Below, in pieces: positions 19,643 through 29,544 of a DNA stretch of 64,000 nt. Both the position numbers and the translations under genes were made by a program. This DNA is from Flavobacteriales bacterium (GTDB lineage: Bacteria > Bacteroidota > Bacteroidia > CAIKAF01). Positions within the stretch are counted from its first letter, which is position 1. Each line of letters opens with the position of its first letter. The DNA lies in assembly GCA_026418175.1 (NCBI GenBank), contig JAOABX010000014.1:1-64000 (forward strand), given 5' to 3'. The notes under the pieces were generated by a model. It worked only from the letters and a program-made list of their open reading frames with translations, searched no databases and had not been told where the DNA came from.

Positions 19643-21466
19643 TTAACTGCGGTTTTTTAAAAATTTTTCATCCAATTCTTCTAAGCTCATTCGAAACAAA
19701 ATAGGCTTTCCGGAAGGAGAAGTATGGGGCATGGTTGATTGAAATAAATCAGCTATCAATTGTTCAGCTTCCATCCGATTTAGAATAACTCCTGATTTAA
19801 TGGCCATTCGGTTAGCTAATGCAATCATTATCTGTTGCCGGCGATCGGTGCGATTGAGTTTTTGCTGGCGTCGAAAATCTTCCAACAATCCTTCGATAAG
19901 CTTTAATGGCTGATGACCAACTGCATCGCCAGGCACTCCACGCAGAAGGAATGTATTTGTACCAAATGGTTCGATATCAAACCCCATGCTTTGTAAATCT
20001 TCCAGCATTTCACCCAAGATGGTAGCATCGGCAACAGAAAGTTGTAAAGTTTCTGGGAATAATTCCATTTGCGAAGCAACCTTGTTTTTTTCTACGGCTT
20101 CTGCCATTCGGTCGAATATAATCCGTTCATGAGCCCGGTGCTGATCAATCACAAACAATCCCTGCTCGGTTCCAACTACCAGGTATCTGTTCATCAACTG
20201 AAAATAGTTGAATTGTATCGTCTCTTCTTCAAATCCGGTGGAAGTTTGAATATGCCGTGATTCTTCTGGAATTAAAATTTCTTGGGGAGAATCAAGAAAA
20301 TTGGAGATTTGAGCAGGTAGTAACCCTTCCATTTTTTTAAATCCACCTTCCGGGCGTTCAGCAAAGGGATTGTACCCAGGATTCACAGTAATTTGAGGTA
20401 CTTTTACCTGATGGATATCTTTTTTCAACGGGATGTCGAAAGCCGGTTCGTTATCAAAATCAAGCGTAGGTGCTATGTGAAATTTACCCAATGCCTGACG
20501 AATGCTAGAACGTAAAATGGCATAAATAAATCGTTCATCTTCAAACTTTACTTCGGTCTTTGTGGGATGAATGTTTACATCCAACTGTTCAGGGTTTACC
20601 TCCAGTTTGATAAAATATCCTGGATGATTTTCAGAAGCAATTAAATCGCTAAAAGCTGCTACCACTGCATGATGCAGATAACTGTTTTTAATAAACCGGT
20701 CGTTTACAAAGAAAAACTGCTCTCCACGGGTTTTTCGAGCAAATTCGGGTTTGACAATAAATCCACTAATTCCCACCAGATCCGTTTGTTCGCTTACCGG
20801 TACCAGTCGGTCATTATAGTTTGTTCCAAACATTTGAACAATGCGCTGACGAAAAGTACCGGGTTCCAGTTGATATACCGGACTTTGATTATTGTACAAG
20901 TGAAACTCCACTTCCGGATGTGCCAAAGCAATGCGTTGAAATTCATCTAGAATATGCCGCATCTCTACTGCATCCGATTTCAAGAATTTGCGACGTGCCG
21001 GTACATTATAAAACAAACTTTTAACCGTAAATACAGAACCTGCCCGTATATTACAAGGCTCCTGAAGTATCAGCTCTGACGCCTCAATATCAATCTGAGT
21101 ACCCAAAGCATCGTCAGGTCTTCGAGTTTTTAGGTTTACTTTGGCAACCGCAGCAATCGAAGCTAAGGCTTCACCACGAAACCCTTTGGTTCGAATAGCA
21201 AATAGGTCATCAGCCTTGCGAATTTTAGATGTGGCATGCCGCTCAAAACTAAGGCGAGCATCTGTTTCACTCATCCCTTTGCCATCATCGGTTACCTGAA
21301 TAAAACTTTTACCCCCTTCCTTTACAATAACAGTTATTTTTTTGGCGCCCGCATCAACAGCATTTTCTACCAATTCTTTTACGACAGAAGCCGGCCGTTG
21401 AATCACTTCACCGGCTGCAATCTGATTGGCAATAGCATCAGGTAATATTTGAATGATATCTGGCAT
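19643..21466 (-). CDS. mutL: DNA mismatch repair endonuclease MutL
   Basis: IAAGEVIQRPASVVKELVENAVDAGA, DDGKGM, TKGFRGEALASI; start corrected to MPDIIQILPD. Confidence 0.96.
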   Translation of the reverse strand: MPDIIQILPDAIANQIAAGEVIQRPASVVKELVENAVDAGAKKITVIVKEGGKSFIQVTDDGKGMSETDARLSFERHATSKIRKADDLFAIRTKGFRGEALASIAAVAKVNLKTRRPDDALGTQIDIEASELILQEPCNIRAGSVFTVKSLFYNVPARRKFLKSDAVEMRHILDEFQRIALAHPEVEFHLYNNQSPVYQLEPGTFRQRIVQMFGTNYNDRLVPVSEQTDLVGISGFIVKPEFARKTRGEQFFFVNDRFIKNSYLHHAVVAAFSDLIASENHPGYFIKLEVNPEQLDVNIHPTKTEVKFEDERFIYAILRSSIRQALGKFHIAPTLDFDNEPAFDIPLKKDIHQVKVPQITVNPGYNPFAERPEGGFKKMEGLLPAQISNFLDSPQEILIPEESRHIQTSTGFEEETIQFNYFQLMNRYLVVGTEQGLFVIDQHRAHERIIFDRMAEAVEKNKVASQMELFPETLQLSVADATILGEMLEDLQSMGFDIEPFGTNTFLLRGVPGDAVGHQPLKLIEGLLEDFRRQQKLNRTDRRQQIMIALANRMAIKSGVILNRMEAEQLIADLFQSTMPHTSPSGKPILFRMSLEELDEKFLKNRS

Positions 21467-21548
21467 TTCGTCTCCTCGTTCCAACCGCAAAAATAGAAGG
21501 ATTTACGGGGCATTAGCTCATTGTGGATGTGTTGTTAATAAAAAAGGT

Positions 21549-21833
21549 TTAAAGCATAAACCAAATTAGTGCCGCAAGTAACATAGCAACTAACAAGGTA
21601 AATACTTTTCTCCGTGAGTTTTCGTACCGAGTATGATACGCATTTCGGTTCCAGCGCTCTTGCATTTGCCTCCGAATAGAATGACCGGGAACATAGGTTT
21701 CCGGCTGCTTGCCATCCGGCGAGGAGTTGGAAGTTATCATATCGGTATCTTCTTCCGGACGATAATACAAAGGCTTGTATTCAAATGTTCGGGGCTTTGG
21801 AGTTTTAAATAAACTAAATCGTGATAACAACAT
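21549..21833 (-). CDS. Small conserved Bacteroidota membrane protein
   Basis: PRTFEYKPLYYRPEED N-terminus and single C-terminal TM. Confidence 0.65.
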   Translation of the reverse strand: MLLSRFSLFKTPKPRTFEYKPLYYRPEEDTDMITSNSSPDGKQPETYVPGHSIRRQMQERWNRNAYHTRYENSRRKVFTLLVAMLLAALIWFML

Positions 21834-22015
21834 AACTGAAACAATTAATCAAAGGTACAAAATAGCCAGATGCAGATTGAAAAAGTTTTTAATAAATAAA
21901 AAACGTATTTTTAAAAGGTACGTATAAACTGCTGTAAATGTTTTTCAACATGATTAGTTGAATTAAAAGATTTTATATACATACATTACAGCATAGTGTT
22001 GGTTAATTTTATGCA

Positions 22016-25000
22016 ATGAAAAAAAGTATGTGGAAGCTAAATAAACACTCGGTAATTATTGCGTTTTTATCAGCAAGTTTGATGATTGTTCTTTCTTGCA
22101 TGAACGGATCTACTAAGGAAAAAAAAGCGCATAGACCAGTATTTACAGCCTTAGAATTAGCCACCCAGACAAAAGACAGCATTCCTCCCTTTCTTCGTCA
22201 AGAAAGCAGGTGGGTTGATTCGCTCATAAAGCAAATGACATTGGATGAAAAAATCGGCCAACTATTTATGGTAGCAGCCTACTCCAAAACCGCCGAACCC
22301 AGCGATAAAATTATTAGTCTAATAAAAAACCAACAGATTGGCGGATTAATTTTTATGCAAGGCGGACCTGGTCGGCAAGTTGCATTGACTAATTATTACC
22401 AAAACCTAAGCAAAATTCCACTGATGATTGGTATTGATGGAGAATGGGGGCTAAGCATGCGGCTCGACAGTACCATGAAGTTCCCCTGGCAAATGACACT
22501 GGGTGCTATTCAAGATAATAATCTGATTTATGAAATGGGGAAAGAAATAGCCCTTCAATGTCGCCGAATAGGGGTACATGTAAATTTTGCACCCGTAGTG
22601 GACATTAACAACAATAAAAACAATCCAGTAATCGGCGCACGATCTTTTGGTGAAAATAAAATTAACGTTGCTCAAAAAGGAATTGCTTATATGGCTGGCA
22701 TGCAGGATCAGAAAATTCTAGCCAATGCCAAACATTTTCCTGGACACGGCGATACTGATAAAGATTCTCATTTGGCACTACCAGTAATTAACCATAACCG
22801 AACCCGACTGGATACTCTTGAATTGTATCCGTTTCGGGAATTGATAAAAAAAGGGTTGGGAAGCATGATGATTGCCCACTTGCATATACCGGCACTTGAC
22901 GATACCCCTAACACACCCACTACCTTATCAAAAAAAGTAGTTACCGACTTACTACAAAAAGAAATGGGATTTAAAGGACTTATCTTTACTGATGCGCTCA
23001 ATATGAAAGGCGTGGCTGACTACTATGAACCAGGTGTAGCCGATTACAAAGCTTTGCTAGCAGGAAATGATATTTTACTTTTTTCAGGCGATGTGGCAAA
23101 GGCAGTACAGGAAATAAAAAAAGGCATTCAAAAAGGTGAAATCAGCGAACTAGTAATTGAAGAAAAATGCAGAAAGATACTTAAAGCCAAATATTGGCTT
23201 GGGCTGAATAAGTTTAAACCCATTTCACATAACAACCTTCAGGCTGATTTATTCACCAAACAAAGTGAGGTAATTTTACGAAGGCTGGTGGAAGCGTCTC
23301 TAACGCTTATTAAAAATGAAGTTCAACTCATTCCCTTGCAAAAACTTGATACGCTTAACATAGCTGCTATTTCCATAGGTGAAGAAAAAGGAAATATGTT
23401 TCACCGTCGGCTAAATGATTACACCCAAGTAGATACATACAGTGTAACTGAATCAGCCGGTAGTGATGAAGCCCAATCCTTGTTGGCTAAACTTTCTAGA
23501 TATAACCTCATAATATTATCTGTACACAAACCCAACGAAAGTCCGTTTAAATCTTATAAAATCAGTACCGAAAACAGGTTATTCATTCAAACTATAGCAC
23601 AAAAGAAAAACACTGTATTGGCTGTATTTTCCAATCCGTATGCCCTTTCAAACATGAAAGAAATGAAGGCTTGTAAAGCCATTATCATGAGTTACCAAAA
23701 TTCTGAACTAGCACAAGATTACACCGCCCAGTTGATATTTGGAGCAATCAGTGCAAAAGGTAAATTACCGGTAAGCATCACTGAAGAATACAAAGCCGGC
23801 CATGGACTTGAAACCGGAAAACCCATAAGGATGAAATACACCATACCGGAAGATGTTGGAATAAAAAGCGAAAAGCTGGATGAAATAGATAAAATAGTAT
23901 ATAAAGCCATCAAAGATTCAGTGTTTCCAGGTTGTCAAATTTTAGCAGCACGCAGCGGCCAGGTTTTTTTTCGAAAATCATACGGCTACCATACTTATGA
24001 AAAAAAAACACCGGTTACCAATGACGATATCTATGATATAGCTTCCATCACTAAGGTGGCTGGTACGTTACCAGCGTTAATGTATTTAGTAGATAGGAAT
24101 GAAGTACGTTTAGAAAAAACACTGGGAGACTACTTACCAGAATTAGCGGGTACTGATAAAAGCAGCATCACCTTAATTGATTTGCTAACTCACCAAGCCG
24201 GTTTTAAATCTTGGATTCCCTTTCATTTATATACACTGGATGCCAACAATCAATGGAAGCAAGGTGTGTATGATACCACGTATAGCGAAAATTATCCGTA
24301 TCAGGTTGCAGAAAAGATGTTTGCCTCTTTTCGTATTCGCGATACCATGTTTAAAGCCAATGTAAACAGCCCGCTATCAGGCAAAAAGAAATACTTGTAC
24401 AGCGATTTAGGATATTACTATTTGCAACGAATCATTGAAAAAAAAACAGGAGTACCTCTCGATGCTTTTGTAAGCAGGTATTTTTACCAACCGTTAGGAG
24501 CTACCACCTTGGGTTATAATCCCCTTAAACGATTTCAAAAAGAAAAAATCGTTCCTACTGAACAAGATATAGTTTTTCGCAAACAGTTAATTCACGGATA
24601 TGTTCATGACCAGGGAGCCGCATTAATGGGTGGTGTAGCCGGCCATGCAGGCTTGTTTGCCAATGCCAACGACCTGGCCAAACTGATGCAACTCTATTTG
24701 AATTATGGAGAATATGGAGGAGAACGCTACATTAAAGAATCAACCATCCGGGAATTCATCCGCTGTCAGTTTTGTGCAAACGGCAACCGCAGGGGAGTAG
24801 GATTTGATAAGCCATCCCCAAATGGCGAAGGTGGTACCGCCTGTGATTGTGTATCGTATGCCAGCTTTGGACATGCAGGATTTACAGGCACACTAGCATG
24901 GGTGGACCCCGAAAAAGAATTAGTGTATATTTTTCTATCGAACCGCATTCACCCGAATGCCGAAAACAAAAAGTTGATTAAGGAAGGCCAGCGTGCATTG

Positions 25001-25030
25001 GTACAGCAAGTGTTTTACAATGCGATGTGA
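22016..25030 (+). CDS. Bimodular lipoprotein: GH3 N-acetylhexosaminidase-like domain fused to beta-lactamase/PBP-like serine hydrolase
   Basis: Lipobox LSC; GH3 motif KHFPGHGDTDKDSHLALP and FTDALNMKG; serine hydrolase SITK, YSDLGYY, HAGFTGT. Confidence 0.9.
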   Translation: MKKSMWKLNKHSVIIAFLSASLMIVLSCMNGSTKEKKAHRPVFTALELATQTKDSIPPFLRQESRWVDSLIKQMTLDEKIGQLFMVAAYSKTAEPSDKIISLIKNQQIGGLIFMQGGPGRQVALTNYYQNLSKIPLMIGIDGEWGLSMRLDSTMKFPWQMTLGAIQDNNLIYEMGKEIALQCRRIGVHVNFAPVVDINNNKNNPVIGARSFGENKINVAQKGIAYMAGMQDQKILANAKHFPGHGDTDKDSHLALPVINHNRTRLDTLELYPFRELIKKGLGSMMIAHLHIPALDDTPNTPTTLSKKVVTDLLQKEMGFKGLIFTDALNMKGVADYYEPGVADYKALLAGNDILLFSGDVAKAVQEIKKGIQKGEISELVIEEKCRKILKAKYWLGLNKFKPISHNNLQADLFTKQSEVILRRLVEASLTLIKNEVQLIPLQKLDTLNIAAISIGEEKGNMFHRRLNDYTQVDTYSVTESAGSDEAQSLLAKLSRYNLIILSVHKPNESPFKSYKISTENRLFIQTIAQKKNTVLAVFSNPYALSNMKEMKACKAIIMSYQNSELAQDYTAQLIFGAISAKGKLPVSITEEYKAGHGLETGKPIRMKYTIPEDVGIKSEKLDEIDKIVYKAIKDSVFPGCQILAARSGQVFFRKSYGYHTYEKKTPVTNDDIYDIASITKVAGTLPALMYLVDRNEVRLEKTLGDYLPELAGTDKSSITLIDLLTHQAGFKSWIPFHLYTLDANNQWKQGVYDTTYSENYPYQVAEKMFASFRIRDTMFKANVNSPLSGKKKYLYSDLGYYYLQRIIEKKTGVPLDAFVSRYFYQPLGATTLGYNPLKRFQKEKIVPTEQDIVFRKQLIHGYVHDQGAALMGGVAGHAGLFANANDLAKLMQLYLNYGEYGGERYIKESTIREFIRCQFCANGNRRGVGFDKPSPNGEGGTACDCVSYASFGHAGFTGTLAWVDPEKELVYIFLSNRIHPNAENKKLIKEGQRALVQQVFYNAM

Positions 25031-25095
25031 AATATTATTTCATATTTTTTAACTTGTATTCTGTCTCGGCCTTATTGCTAATTTAATAGGAATTT

Positions 25096-26118
25096 ATGCC
25101 CGCTATTCTTCAACCATATGAACTATTAAATACGTCAATTCCCCTACTCGATGTTCGAAGTGAAGGTGAATATGTCCGAGGACACATCCCCGGAGCCAAT
25201 AATTTGCCATTATTTACTGATGAAGAACGAGCGGTGGTAGGTACGTTGTACAATCAAATTGGTAAGGACGAGGCTTTTGAAAAAGGATTGGAAATTGTAG
25301 GGCCTAAAATGGCTCAGATGGTGCGAAAAGCCCGTAAAATTGCTGGAATTAACAAAGATATAGCCCTGTATTGCTGGCGGGGCGGCATGCGAAGCCAAAG
25401 TGTAGGTTGGTTATTAGAAACAGCAGGGTTTAATGTATTTTTATTAGAAGGAGGTTACAAGGCCTATCGCCGCATGGTGCTAGAACTGTTTGAACAACCA
25501 CTTCCACTTTACGTTCTGGGAGGATACACTGGTTCGGGAAAAACCGAAATATTGTATGAGATAAAAAAGCAAGGGGGGCAAATCATTGATTTGGAGGCGT
25601 TGGCTCATCACAAAGGTTCAGCTTTCGGAGCCTTAGGTCAACCGGAACAACCCAGTAGCGAAATGTTTGAAAATGAATTACACCGTCAACTGATGACGAT
25701 GAATTTAAATCAACCGATTTGGATAGAAGACGAAAGCCGAAACATGGGCAAAGTGTACCTTCCACAGCAGCTATACCGTTGCATCCAGCAAAGTCCTCTT
25801 TTTTTTATAGAACGTTCACTGGAACAGCGGGTAGATTACTTAATGCAACACTATGGCATTTATCCGGCTGATGAGCTGGAAAAAGCTATCCATAAAATCA
25901 AAAAAAGATTAGGAGATGAAATGTACCGTTACATTTTAAATTTGCTTTATTCGGGCAAGCTTAAGGAAGTTTGCATCAATCTGCTGAATTATTACGATCG
26001 AGCATACAAACGACTCACCGCTCAGCGAAATCAAGAGCTCGTTCAATTTATCCCTATTGCAGACCATTATACCAATCAACATATTGCAAAAATTCTTTTA
26101 GATTATGAATCACATTAA
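25096..26118 (+). CDS. mnmH: tRNA 2-selenouridine synthase
   Basis: Rhodanese domain LLDVRSEGEYVRGHIPGA with YCWRGGMRS, then P-loop GGYTGSGKTEIL. Confidence 0.95.
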   Translation: MPAILQPYELLNTSIPLLDVRSEGEYVRGHIPGANNLPLFTDEERAVVGTLYNQIGKDEAFEKGLEIVGPKMAQMVRKARKIAGINKDIALYCWRGGMRSQSVGWLLETAGFNVFLLEGGYKAYRRMVLELFEQPLPLYVLGGYTGSGKTEILYEIKKQGGQIIDLEALAHHKGSAFGALGQPEQPSSEMFENELHRQLMTMNLNQPIWIEDESRNMGKVYLPQQLYRCIQQSPLFFIERSLEQRVDYLMQHYGIYPADELEKAIHKIKKRLGDEMYRYILNLLYSGKLKEVCINLLNYYDRAYKRLTAQRNQELVQFIPIADHYTNQHIAKILLDYESH

Positions 26119-27148
26119 AGTATCTGTAAAACTAACTGAATATAGCCACGGTGCTGGCTGTGGATGTAAAATATCACCGGAAATACTGGATAAAATGCTA
26201 TCATCAGCCCGACATAGCATGCAATTTCCGCAATTACTGGTTGGTAATTCCACCCGTGATGATGCGGCTGTTTATGACATAGGAAACGGTACAGGAATCA
26301 TATCAACCACCGATTTTTTTATGCCAATTGTAGATGACCCATTTGATTTCGGGAGAATTGCTTCAGCCAATGCCATCAGTGATATTTATGCCATGGGCGG
26401 TAAGCCACTCATGGCAATCGCTGTACTGGGCTGGCCCATAAATAATATTCCTGCCGAAGTAGCCGGAGAAGTGCTAAAAGGCAGCTTGGCTATATGTGAA
26501 GAAGCCGGTATTCCGCTAGCAGGTGGACACTCCATTGATAGTCCGGAGCCTATTTTTGGATTGGCAGTAACTGGCATAGTATCGATTGATCATTTAAAAC
26601 AAAACAATCAGGCAAAAGCCGGAGATTATCTATACCTCACCAAACCCTTAGGAATTGGCATTATTTCTACTGCTCAAAAAAAAGGATTTGTAGAATCGCA
26701 CGATCTACAAACTGCTATTGGATGGATGACCACCTTGAATCACATCGGAGAAATACTTGGAAAACTTCCCTATGTTCATGCTTTGACGGATGTTACGGGT
26801 TTTGGGCTATTAGGACATTTAAGTGAAATTTGCGAAGGCAGTTTTTTAAGTGCTACCCTTTACTTCAACCATATACCCATTATACCGGATGTACAAAAAT
26901 ACATCGAGAAACAAGCCATACCGGGTGGAACACAGCGTAACTGGAAAAGTTATGGACATAAAATGGGAGCCATGACTGAATACCAACGTTTGATTTTGGC
27001 TGACCCACAAACTAGCGGTGGATTGTTAATTGCTGTTGATGCAAAATTTGCCGATGAACTTGAAAAAGTTTTAAATCAACATCAAATACCAATTCACAAA
27101 ATTGGAATAATGCATGAAGCTAAAGAAAAATTGATTGAAATAGTATAA
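26105..27148 (+). CDS. selD: Selenide, water dikinase
   Basis: SHGAGCGCKI active-site Cys/Lys, STTDFFMPIVDDP, LADPQTSGGLL; Cys codons are ordinary TGT. Confidence 0.96.
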   Translation: MNHIKVSVKLTEYSHGAGCGCKISPEILDKMLSSARHSMQFPQLLVGNSTRDDAAVYDIGNGTGIISTTDFFMPIVDDPFDFGRIASANAISDIYAMGGKPLMAIAVLGWPINNIPAEVAGEVLKGSLAICEEAGIPLAGGHSIDSPEPIFGLAVTGIVSIDHLKQNNQAKAGDYLYLTKPLGIGIISTAQKKGFVESHDLQTAIGWMTTLNHIGEILGKLPYVHALTDVTGFGLLGHLSEICEGSFLSATLYFNHIPIIPDVQKYIEKQAIPGGTQRNWKSYGHKMGAMTEYQRLILADPQTSGGLLIAVDAKFADELEKVLNQHQIPIHKIGIMHEAKEKLIEIV

Positions 27149-27318
27149 CAACAAATTATGTTGAACGACGCCAGCATGAATGATATTGAAAAAGTAGAAA
27201 TTAAATCATTTTTAGCAATATGATAGAAGGAAATAAATAATTTTCTTGCATAAAGTACAGTACATAGCAATGTAATGCTCCCCAGTATTTTAATAAAAAA
27301 ATTATTAGAACAGTATCA

Positions 27319-28293
27319 TTATTTCATCATTATCCAGATGAACACTAACAATATTTGAAGCACAAAAATTATTAGTCCGAAAACCATCCCTTTTTTTCCA
27401 GATTGATACAAGGTACTAAATTTTACTTTTAATCCTATAGCTGCCATTGCCACTGTTAAGATGGCTTTACCAATGGTTTCCAACAATTTAATAACGTCTG
27501 TCGGTAAGGGAATAAATGTAACCAATATAGAAATACCAATAAAAGCCCATAGATACCATGGCAATTTAAAATGCTCTTTCCAATTTTTTACTGTACCATG
27601 CTGTTGAATATAGTTAAAAAAAATGAGGGCAGGAGATAACAAGGCCACCCGGGCTAACTTAACAGTAATAGCAGCATCACCTATTTCTTTATTCATGGCA
27701 TAAGCGGCTCCAGCCACATTTCCTACTGAATGTAACGTGCCTCCAATCATCAAACCTATTTCATTCAAAGACCATCCCACCAATGGAAGAATGGCCGGAA
27801 AAGCAATCATACCTATGATTCCAAATAAGTTTATAACTGCCATAGCTATTCCAATATCCTCTTTATTTTTTGATACCGATGGTGCTAATGCCGCAATGGC
27901 CGATGAACCGCAAATAGCAGTACCAAATCCAATAAGCCACCCTGTTGAGCCTGGACATTTCATTTTTATTGACAACCATAATGTTAGCAGTATGATAGCA
28001 AAAACTACTACCAAAACTATCATGAATGTTTGCCAACCTAAATCAGCAATATGGCTTAAATTGATGCTAAAAGCAAGAAACAAAATAGATAATTCAAGCA
28101 ATTTGCTCCCTGTAAAAGAAATACCATCCTGAAAAGAAGTAGGAATTGTTATAAGATTACTAACCAGGATTCCAAGAATCAATCCAAGTAAAATTTCATT
28201 CATCTTGGGTATATAAGGAGCAAAAATCCAAGCTACTGTACCCAGCAATACAGATAATAATATTCCTTTACCGTGGGAATGGAAATTAATCAT
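27319..28293 (-). CDS. YeiH-family putative sulfate/sulfite exporter (UPF0324)
   Basis: GFGTAICGSSAIAALAP, GGTLHSVGNVAGAAYAM; ~10 TMs. Confidence 0.9.
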   Translation of the reverse strand: MINFHSHGKGILLSVLLGTVAWIFAPYIPKMNEILLGLILGILVSNLITIPTSFQDGISFTGSKLLELSILFLAFSINLSHIADLGWQTFMIVLVVVFAIILLTLWLSIKMKCPGSTGWLIGFGTAICGSSAIAALAPSVSKNKEDIGIAMAVINLFGIIGMIAFPAILPLVGWSLNEIGLMIGGTLHSVGNVAGAAYAMNKEIGDAAITVKLARVALLSPALIFFNYIQQHGTVKNWKEHFKLPWYLWAFIGISILVTFIPLPTDVIKLLETIGKAILTVAMAAIGLKVKFSTLYQSGKKGMVFGLIIFVLQILLVFIWIMMK

Positions 28294-29051
28294 ATACGGA
28301 TAACTAAACCAGTTAATAATTGATATTTATTATAAATTCTAAAGCCAGAAAGTTGATAGGTGTACTGAAACCCTAATTGCAATTCTACAGCATATACTGT
28401 GGTTAATAACGATAGAGCCACCCGATTTTGTTCAAATACATGGTGCTTGGTAATGTAAGTATTAGGAATTGTAACAGTTTCAGGCTGAAAAAAAATTTCA
28501 TCAAATAGTTGAATGTTCATTCTTGAGTGAGTAGACAAACGTGTCAATAGAAAAGCGAATAAAAATTGATACCTCCATCGAAAAAGAAACGAACTCTCTT
28601 TTTTATCAAAATTCATCCATCGAAATTCTCCCAACAACCTGTTTCTTAGTTCTATTTTATTTAGTTCCAATTCATGTTGTACTCCCCAAACGGTGCGCAA
28701 TTCATGAAGTTTAACAACAGGATTTTGTTCCCAATCTGAACCTTCGTTAATCCGGTAATGTTCAAGATACATTACCGGATTACTAATCAACTGGAAATTA
28801 TGAGGCAACTCAAAGTTTGCCCAGGTACGATAACTTTGTAATAAGGGGATATCCAAAAAATGATGATCAATTTGTTGTCTTCTGTACTGATAATCTATTC
28901 CAATGATCCATCGTTTAGACAAGCGTGACATTACCTGAATTCTACTCCAGAACTCATCCTTATCAATTGGAGGAGTTTGAGCAAACATCAAGCTGGAACT
29001 GAAAAAAATCAGTATAGCATTTCCTATTATTTTACCAATCCACCGGTCCAA
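28290..29051 (-). CDS. DUF2490 family protein (predicted beta-barrel)
   Basis: Signal peptide, FWSRIQVMSRLSKRW..., FELPHNFQLISNPVMYLEHYRIN; ATGA-type overlap with yeiH. Confidence 0.75.
   Translation of the reverse strand: MDRWIGKIIGNAILIFFSSSLMFAQTPPIDKDEFWSRIQVMSRLSKRWIIGIDYQYRRQQIDHHFLDIPLLQSYRTWANFELPHNFQLISNPVMYLEHYRINEGSDWEQNPVVKLHELRTVWGVQHELELNKIELRNRLLGEFRWMNFDKKESSFLFRWRYQFLFAFLLTRLSTHSRMNIQLFDEIFFQPETVTIPNTYITKHHVFEQNRVALSLLTTVYAVELQLGFQYTYQLSGFRIYNKYQLLTGLVIRI
28748..28782. repeat. 13-bp perfect inverted repeat (9-nt loop) within the DUF2490 CDS
   Basis: taatccggtaatg-ttcaagata-cattaccggatta. Confidence 0.9.
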
Positions 29052-29443
29052 TTCATTATCCCGCCTGTGAGATTATAAACTTTATTAAATCCGTTTTCAA
29101 TCATGATGGAAGCAGCCTTCGAACTTCTTCCTCCACTACGACAATATACAATATACGATTTTGATTTATCAAGTTTCTGAATTTCATTGGCAAAGTTACC
29201 TCCATTAAAATCAATAAAATACTTGGTTCCGGAAATATATCCTTCTGCCACTTCTCCGGGAGTTCTAACGTCAATGACCACTGTATTGGGATCTTTTGTT
29301 AACTTTAAAAATTCATCCTGCTGTATATTTATTACGGCAGGTTTTTGTTGATCAGAAGTTTTACTTTGCGAAGTGGATGTTGAAGTACAGCCAAGAATAA
29401 AAAAAATAAAAAATGCTGTAACCGGTGCTAATACATGTTTCAT
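29027..29443 (-). CDS. Rhodanese-domain lipoprotein
   Basis: Lipobox ILGC, VIDVRTPGEVAEGYI, active loop YCRSGGRSSKA. Confidence 0.9.
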   Translation of the reverse strand: MKHVLAPVTAFFIFFILGCTSTSTSQSKTSDQQKPAVINIQQDEFLKLTKDPNTVVIDVRTPGEVAEGYISGTKYFIDFNGGNFANEIQKLDKSKSYIVYCRSGGRSSKAASIMIENGFNKVYNLTGGIMNWTGGLVK

Positions 29444-29469
29444 AATTCAGTATTTTAACGTTTATATCG

Positions 29470-29477
29470 CAAATGTA
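29470..29477 (-). promoter_or_regulatory. Candidate -7 element (TACATTTG) for the rhodanese-DUF2490-yeiH operon
   Basis: Perfect TAnnTTTG on the minus strand 27 bp upstream of the rhodanese ATG. Confidence 0.4.
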
Positions 29478-29544
29478 AGTGACTAAAAAAGCTAACTCCG
29501 TAACTAAAATCACACGAAACTAATTTACACAACTTAGCTGAATT

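Noticed and set aside
26150-26180. Possible selenocysteine in SelD active site
   Set aside because: Codons are TGT GGA TGT (Cys-Gly-Cys); no in-frame TGA.
27737-28132. 131-aa plus-strand ORF
   Set aside because: Antisense to yeiH; hydrophobic composition mirrors the membrane protein.
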